From positions 9,169,926 through 9,233,925 of the forward strand of contig OZ023269.1 in NCBI GenBank assembly GCA_964006375.1: a stretch of DNA of 64,000 bases. Reading direction: 5' to 3'. Within the stretch, counting starts at the first letter, position 1, and each line of letters opens with the position of its first letter. The notes under the pieces were generated by a model. That model was not told the DNA's origin. It ran no database searches and saw nothing but the letters and a program-made list of their open reading frames with translations. A program made the position numbers and the translations under genes. This document shows positions 50,001 through 58,528 of this stretch, one piece after another. The stretch is from Tillus elongatus (taxonomy: Eukaryota; Arthropoda; Insecta; Coleoptera; Cleridae).

Positions 50001-53000
50001 GCTTCTTCAATTTATGGAGTTCTTATATTTTGAATGGTACCTTTTAATTGACCATTTGGTTTAGACGTAACTGTTTCAACCAATCTTCTCCTATATACGT
50101 TTGAAAATGTTCGCCTATCTAGTGTGATTCTATTTGGAAAGCGCTCTTGATACAATCTACTAGCTTTTGGTGTGCTGCCATTAGCTATCTGCCAGCTCCG
50201 CATGAGTAAAATTAACGATTCGCCTTTAAAGTAACAATGTAGAGATACTTTAACAATCAAATTAAGTAGGTACAAGTTGACTTTACATACCTGAACTGCC
50301 AAGATTAATAAAATGTGAAGAGTATTTATTTGACAATCACAGGCTACTAATACATTTTTAAATCCGTTTTTACATTTTAACAATCACAGATAATTCTCAT
50401 TTATTTTTTTACCGGAAGACAATTCAAGATAGAAAAAAGTCAAGGGGCCTTTTTTATTACAAAATGAAGCGCTATCCCGAAAATCATTTTAATTTTTAAA
50501 ATAAGCAGTGGCGTATTACATTTTATTTTGTATTAAAATATTTATAGTTGTAGCCTCGAGTTGAACCCTAGGTTATAAGGCTCTCGTCTGAAGTCGTAGG
50601 ATTGTTTCCTCCGGCTAATTATCAACACCATAGTCTTTGGTTTTACACATTGCATTTCTCGACATTGAAGGAGCATTCAACAATGCATTACCCATCTCCC
50701 TCTACGAAGCCACTATCGCTAGAGGGGTGGAACCTACCATTTGTGGCTGGATCGGAAGCATGCTCCACAATCGGACCGTTATGACCTCGCTGCAGGGTGA
50801 GGTGGTCAGCTTCAGGGCTGCCCTCAGGGGGGAGTTCTATCCCCCCTGCTGTGGTCTCTCTTTGTGGACGATTTGCTGGCTATCCTCGGACTGTGGGAGG
50901 CTGAGGTCCAGGCGTATGCTGATGATCTAGTCATAATGGTTAGGGGCAAATATGAGGAGGAACTAGCCAGTACTCTTCAGGAGACACTAAATGTAGTGAA
51001 TGATTGGTGCCGGAGGGAGCAGATGTCTGTGAACCCCCGCAAAACGATCATTGTCCCATTTACCAGAAGAAGAAGGTTGGAGAAATTAAAACCACCTATT
51101 CTTGTGGGGGAAACGATTCCATTTTCGGAAGAAGCAAAATATCTGGGGGTTACCCTAGATAAGAAGCTCAACTGGGACATACAGTTAGAGAATGTAATCC
51201 GCAGGGCTAAACTGTCCCTGTGGACATGCCGGAGAATCTGTGGAAACAACTGGGGAACAAACCCCTAACAGATGTACTGGCTCTATGTAGTGATTATCAG
51301 ACCAATGATAACATATGGAGCCATAGTTTGGTGGCCTAAGGCACTTCGTGGTATCGCGAGGGCCAAACTGGCTCATCTACAGAGACAAGCTTGTCTGATG
51401 ATAACGGGAGCGATAAAAGCACCGCACCATCAGCCGCTCTGGAGGTCCTCCTTAATATTCCACCTCTTCACATATGGTTGAAGAGGGTGGCGAGGTGGAC
51501 AACGTACAGACTAAAAGCAACAGCCGACAGTATGCCGAAGGAAATCAGTCTGGGAGGGTCCGGACTCCTCGATGACATTGAGGGTCACGGAATTCTGGGA
51601 ATGGTCTCAGACTTGATGCCTACAAAGATCAGTAGAGATATGTCTTTCAAGACCGTCCTCCCGGAAAGGGAGGACTGGGAACGAAATCAAACGACCCTAT
51701 TGAGAGCCGATCTCTGCTGGTACTCTGACGGCTCCAAAACCAATACGGGAGGAGGACCCGGCGCATATGGGGTCAGCACCGATGCTAGACTATCAGCTAG
51801 CCTCGGCAAGTACGCAACCATACACCAGGCAGAAGTTAATGCCATCGAGATGTCTGCAAGGGAAAGTATAAAAAACCAGTGCACACACAAATCGATAAAG
51901 ATATATGCAGACAGCCAAGCTGCAATAAGGGCTCTTGGTTCCTACCAGTGTAATTCAAAAACGGTATGGAGTTGTAAATCTGCCCTTAACGAACTGGGCA
52001 GCTGTAATGAGGTGTTGCTGGTCTGGATACCAGGTCACTCGGACCATGATGGCAATGTTACGGCCGATGCACTTGCCAGGAGTGGTGCCCAGAGAGACTT
52101 TGTCGGACTAGAACCGGTGCTGGGGATAACATCATGCACAGCAAAACGCACCTTAAAGACCTGGACGGAAAGAATGACAATCCAGTATTGGCAAAATCTT
52201 CCAGGATTAGCTCACTCTAAGGCCTTCTTAAATGGCCTGTATGAGTCAAGGGCTAAAAAAACTTCTAGAGTTAAACAGACAACATTTCAGTACTCTAGTC
52301 GGCCTGTATACAGGACACTGTCGCTTGCGTCACCACATGCACCGTATTGAAGTCGGTCAGGAGACTGAGTGCCGGCTGTGTATGGAGAGTGACGAGACAG
52401 CAGAGCACGTACTGTGTTCCTGTCCGGCAGTGGACGGGACTAGATACCTGCTCTTTGGCAAGATAAAGCTTGCTCTGGAGGATCTGGATCAACTTTCGCC
52501 CACGAAGATTATCGACCTCTGCAGGAGGCTGGCTTTGTTGGGCGAAATATAGACTATTAGGCCTGAGCCACAATAGACCCTATGGTCGCGGTGGAGGGAC
52601 CGGTATGGCCCACTCACAAACAAACCTAACCTAACCTACATATTGCATTCAACAAAACTTAAACAATTTTCAGGCATCACTCTACATAAATCTCATTCTA
52701 TATATCCACTATTACCAACATATTAATCCAAAACAAATCCTGTCCTCACCAGGACCACAGAGTAACAGTCCGCTGCTGAAGGCAGCATTGCCAGTTTTTA
52801 AGTGCAGTCATATTAATGAGGGAGCGACTGGTTAAATTTGAAAGTTCGTTTTCCTCATAAAAGATGTGATTCTAGCACGAATTTATTTATATCAAAAATA
52901 AAGCGAAACTTTTTTCTTTAAGTTATGGACAGACTAAGATTATTGACATCCAATTGTATAACACCTTGCATTCGGCAGCCGGCGTTCGAGGTGAACGGTA

Positions 53001-56000
53001 GTTAAGCGAATACGTAGTGAAAATCGTGTTAAAATACGAAGTGTTTTGGTGTTTTTAAGTGAAAATGTATACAAATAAAACAGGCGAACCGCCTGATCGC
53101 GGAAGATTAGAATCTAATCCTGCAAAAACAGATTGGTATGAAAAAACACAAGAAATGTCCCAGGATATAGAGATGAATTACGAAACTAATAAGGTAGGAA
53201 CAGAAAATCAAAATAAAGCCATAGGCGAAAAAAAAGTTTCAAATAATATCAATAAGGATTTGGTAAGTGAAGTTTTTAATTCATTAGTAGAAACTTCAAA
53301 TAAAAATGTAAATGAAAATATATGTAAAAATCCAATAAGCGATAAGCCGACTACAGTGGTCGATAAACAGTATAAAGTTGTGGATAATTTTTATGATAAC
53401 AAGCATAGCGGTCCGTACATTGTATATATTCAAAATAACAATGGAAATATAGGTAAAAGTCATATCATAACGACTTCGAGAATTATACGTAATTCAGTAC
53501 CTGAAATAGATCAAGACATTAAATCGATAGTTAGTGTAGGCCTGAACAAAATAAGATTAGAACTTAATAACGGAAAAAGTGCAAATAACCTAGTAAATTC
53601 AGAAATTCTTAAAAATAAAAATTATTACGCTTACATACCTCAGTATTTAACAAAAAGGCAGGGGGTAATTAAAAAAGTAGATTTAGATATCCAAGAAAGC
53701 GAATTATGCAACATAATAAAACCGCGCATAGGCGAAAATTTTCAGGTTTCTAGTGTTAGAAGAATGAACAGGCGTGTTCAAAATGGTGATCAGATTTTAT
53801 ACGTTCCAACACAGTCAATTCTAGTTACTTTTCAAGGTCAATATTTGCCAAAAAAAGTGTCGATAGAAAAAATCATTTTCGAGGTAGAACCTTACATTAG
53901 ACGGGTCATACAATGCATGAAATGCTTACGCTATAACCACGTTAGCACACAATGTAGAGGAAAAGAAAGGTGCGGAAACTGTGGAGAAGAACATAGTAAT
54001 AATCAGTGCACACATACAGGGACACCGGTATGTGTTATATGTCGGGGACCACATAAGGCCACTGACAGAAATAGTTGCCCAGAATTTCAAAAACAAAAAT
54101 CCATCAAAAATATAATGAGCACGGAAAATAAATCGTATAAAGAAGCATCAACACAATACTCACAAAGTTACGCAAAAGTAACAAAATCACATGTAACTAA
54201 CGTAGATAATTTTTCAGTCAACGGTGATGCCAAACTTCCCGCAACAAATTATACTTTTCCAAATTCTTTTACGCATTCACAAGCAAACTCTCAGTTTTAT
54301 CCACAACCTGTAGTAAAACGCAAACGTACAGATATACTGCACGAAAATAAAATGGAAAACATACGACAACAACATCAAGAAATTGTGGCGCCAACAACAT
54401 TCAGAACAACACCAATCATAAATCCCATACCCCCTAGATATAATCTACCAAAAGACGAAGATAAAACTGAAAAACTGGTATCTTTTTTTATAGAAACACT
54501 AAAAAACATTGGCACAGGTAACCCATTAGACAAAGAGCTGTTAGATAAACTTAGACTAGATATATCACGTATCGTACAAACCCAAAATACATATTCGCGC
54601 TGAAAATAATGCAATGGAATTGTAGGTCTTTAATGTCAAACAAGGGCAGCTTTGAAAGATATCTATTTGATAACTGTATTGATATTTCACTGCTTAGTGA
54701 AACATGGTTAAAATCTACATTCAATATTAAATTGTCAGGATATAGTATACTTAGAAAAGATAGGGCAGATGGATATGGTGGCGTAGCGCTACTAATATCA
54801 AATAAATTTGCCTTTACTCAAATTAACCAGTTTTATTTTGTGGATAACATAATGTGCGTAGGTGCAAAAATTAAACTACATCGTAACAAGATCGTTAATT
54901 TTTATTCAATATATATTAAACCTGGAAATAGAATTTCAGTTACTCAATGGGATACCTTTTTTAGAAGCTTAGAAAAACCATTTATTCTAGGGGGCGACTT
55001 CAATATCCACCATACAGCGTTGGGAAGTACCAGTACAGACTTAAATGGCCAAAACTTAATTTCAGCCATTGATGATAACCAACTTACTTATCTTAATACA
55101 GGTGCAGAAACGCGTATGACTAAGCCAAATAGTATTTCCAGGTCTGCAGTTGATATAACAATAACTTCAAACGCTTTAGCTCAAAATATTGAATGGAGTG
55201 TAAAAAATGAAACATTAGGGTCGGATCATTTTGTTATTGAGTATAAGTTTTTTATAGATAATACAAATAGTAGCGTAGATTCCTCGGAAAACAAAATAAC
55301 AAACAAAAAATGGAATGTTAAAAAAGCTAATTGGGAACAATACAAACAAAAAACAGAGCAATTTGCAAAAAATGCCTTAGAAATAAATACAAACATAGGC
55401 TATGAAGAGTTTCTTCAAAATCTAAATCTAATAATTTCTGAAACTATTCCAGTGAATAAAGCTAAAAAAACAAAATTTAATAAAGCATGGTGGAACGAAA
55501 ATTGTAAAATAGCAATTGATAAACGCAAAGTAGCATTACAATCGTATAAATTTAACCCTACAATGCAAAATTTTATAGAATATAAGAAATGTGCGGCAAT
55601 AGCAAAACGAGTAATTTTAGATAATAAAAGAAAAACTTGGCAAAACTTTTGTAGTACACTTAATAGAAACACTAGAATAAAGGAAATCTGGAAAACAATA
55701 AAATGTATAAATGGCGTGCAAACAGACAACATACCCCGAAGTTTGAACAACGATTGGATGATAGAGTTTATGCAGCTACAAGCACCGGCTTGGGTGGAAG
55801 AAAACTCATTTGGAGGCGGTCCAATATCCAATATTAACATCGAAATATTCACCATACAAGAACTAAACCTTAGTCTTAAGAATAACAACAACACAGCTGC
55901 AGGGGCAGATAACATACATTACTCTATGTTGTACCAACTACCCCAAATAGCTAAGGATTTATTACTAAACGTAATAAATAAAATATGGCTATCAGAAGAA

Positions 56001-58465
56001 TATCCAGAAAGCTGGAAAACATATCTGGTTATGGCATTTTTGAAACCATTTAGAGATCCCAACTTAGCCAAGTCATATAGGGGAATATCGTTAGCGTCCT
56101 GTGTACTAAAAACGTTGGAGAGAATGATCAAACGACGACTAGAGACTTGGCTGGAAAAAAACCATAAATTATCTCCAAATCAGTTTGGCTTTAGAAAGGG
56201 ATATTCCACTGCAGAAAGTCTAACAAAGTTTACCACAGATATCAACATTTCATTCACCAACACAAAATCAACAGTGGCAGGATTTATCGACATAGAAAAC
56301 GCTTATGATAATATAAACTTAAGCCTATTGTATGATAAGATGATATACTTGGGAATAGAACCAAACTTTGCCCGTAAAATTATAAAATTATATTTAAACA
56401 GAAAAATACATCTTCTAACAGCAAATGAAAATATCACTCCCAGAAGCACGTCAAGAGGAGTACCACAGGGCAGTATAATCAGTCCTCTCTTATATTTGAT
56501 CTATACACATGACATAAGCAACAATATCAACATACAAGTATTACAATTTGCCGACGATATATGCATTTATGACACCAACTGCGAAATAGATAGGGGAATC
56601 CAAGAAGTTACAAAAGCTATAGAGCAACTACAACAATGGACGAACAACAACAACATGAACATATCAACCAAAAAAACTCAGCTATGTATATTTACGCGCA
56701 AGAGACAGCCACTGCCCACTACGGTCACTGTTAACAACACTGATTACCCCATTAAGGATAAGGTGTGCTTTTTAGGGGTGTTTTTGGATAAAAAACTGCT
56801 CTGGAGGGATCATCTTCAACATCTAACGACAAAAACTGAGAAAGCAATAAATATACTTCGTATGGTGTGTCACACAAGATGGGGCGCTGACACAAATGTA
56901 GCCTTAATGATATACAGATCATTTGTTAGAGCCATGTTAGATTACAGCTCATTCCTCTATGACCAAGCGGCGAAAACCCACCTCAATAAAATCAGTACCA
57001 TCCAAAATAAATGCTTAAGGTTGGCATTAGGTGCACTAAAAAGCACTCCAGTTAATAATTTGCTAGCCGAATGTGGTGAGATGCCTCTTCAATTCAGAAG
57101 AAAAATGATAGCAATAAGATTTATATTAAAGTTACAAGCAAAAAACAGCCCAATCCTACTCAAATTGGACCAATTACACAAGCTCACAGCAAGACATCGT
57201 TATTGGAGTCAAAAAGCAATCCCACTTACAGTAGAAGCATATTTGTCTGCACTCAAAGTAAAGCCCGATATGTACACCTACGATACGCAGCCGTTTTACA
57301 ATATAAAATATGAAGTATTGCAAAATGTACAAATTGACTACCTGCCAGATTACTCATACATAGCCCAGCCGTTAAGAAACAACATCTTCCAGGAAGACAT
57401 TAGTAAATTAGTACCACCAAATAGCTGTCTGATATACACAGATGGATCAAAAACTGACGAAAAAACAGCATGTGCCTATTTTGCAGTCCAAGACGAAAAT
57501 TCAAAAATTTTTAAATTGAACAAAAATATGTCTAACTACACAGCAGAATTGATAGCTATCATAGAAGCCCTGAAGTATGCCACCGACAGCAACGACAATT
57601 ATATAGTAATAATTACAGACTGCAAAAGTGTACTACAAAAAATAGAAAACTTCAATAGTCATATTTGTAACAACTATTTATTTGGTGAACTTGCCAAGTG
57701 GTTACATATTCTAATGCTTAACAACAAAGTGGTGAGATTTATGTGGATTAAGGGCCACTGTGGCATTGTACCCAATGAAATTGTAGACAGGTTAGCAAAA
57801 AAAGCTTTGGAAGAGGGTCAGTCGACTGAGTATCTCTGTCCACTTGAAGATTTTTTGTCGAAAGGTCTCAAATATAGTAATAGATTATGGGCGGAGCAAT
57901 ACAGCAGAGAGACAAAAGGAAAGTTTTACAGAGATATTCAGCCCACGATACCTAGGGTACCATGGTTTAGAAATTGCTATTACGAAAAAAATTTTGTAAC
58001 GATAATATGTAGGTTAAGGTTCAACCATGCTTTATTCCCAAGCCATAAATATAAAATAGGCCTTTCAGATGAGCCAACCTGTGCATGTGGGGAAGTAGGA
58101 AACGCGCAGCATGTTTTGTTGGAATGTACCAATAAATATAACATTATTGAAATTTTTATAGAATATATTAACAACTTAAATATAGTACAAAAACCATTTT
58201 GCATAACACAAATACTAGAGATGAAAAATATAGCATTATATAAAGTATTAATAGACCACGTGCACAGGTTGGCTTTAAAATTATGATAAATATATTTAGA
58301 CGTAGGATAGAATTAAGGTAGTTTAGGTAGATATTCCCAGTGTTCAATCCCTTTATGTTCTCCTATTCTTATAGAGGTCTTCCTGTTTGTCTATAAAGTT
58401 GCCATGATAGACCCCTTGGCACGAAGACATGTGTCCCCTGTGCAATCCTGAATAAATAAAAATGG

Positions 58466-58528
<63 letters not shown>

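Noticed and set aside
50646..52649. ATTGCATT as target duplication of LINE-R copy 2
   Set aside because: Only eight bases match, and the left copy lies where RT homology (AFLDIEGAF) already begins, so it may be chance or microhomology.
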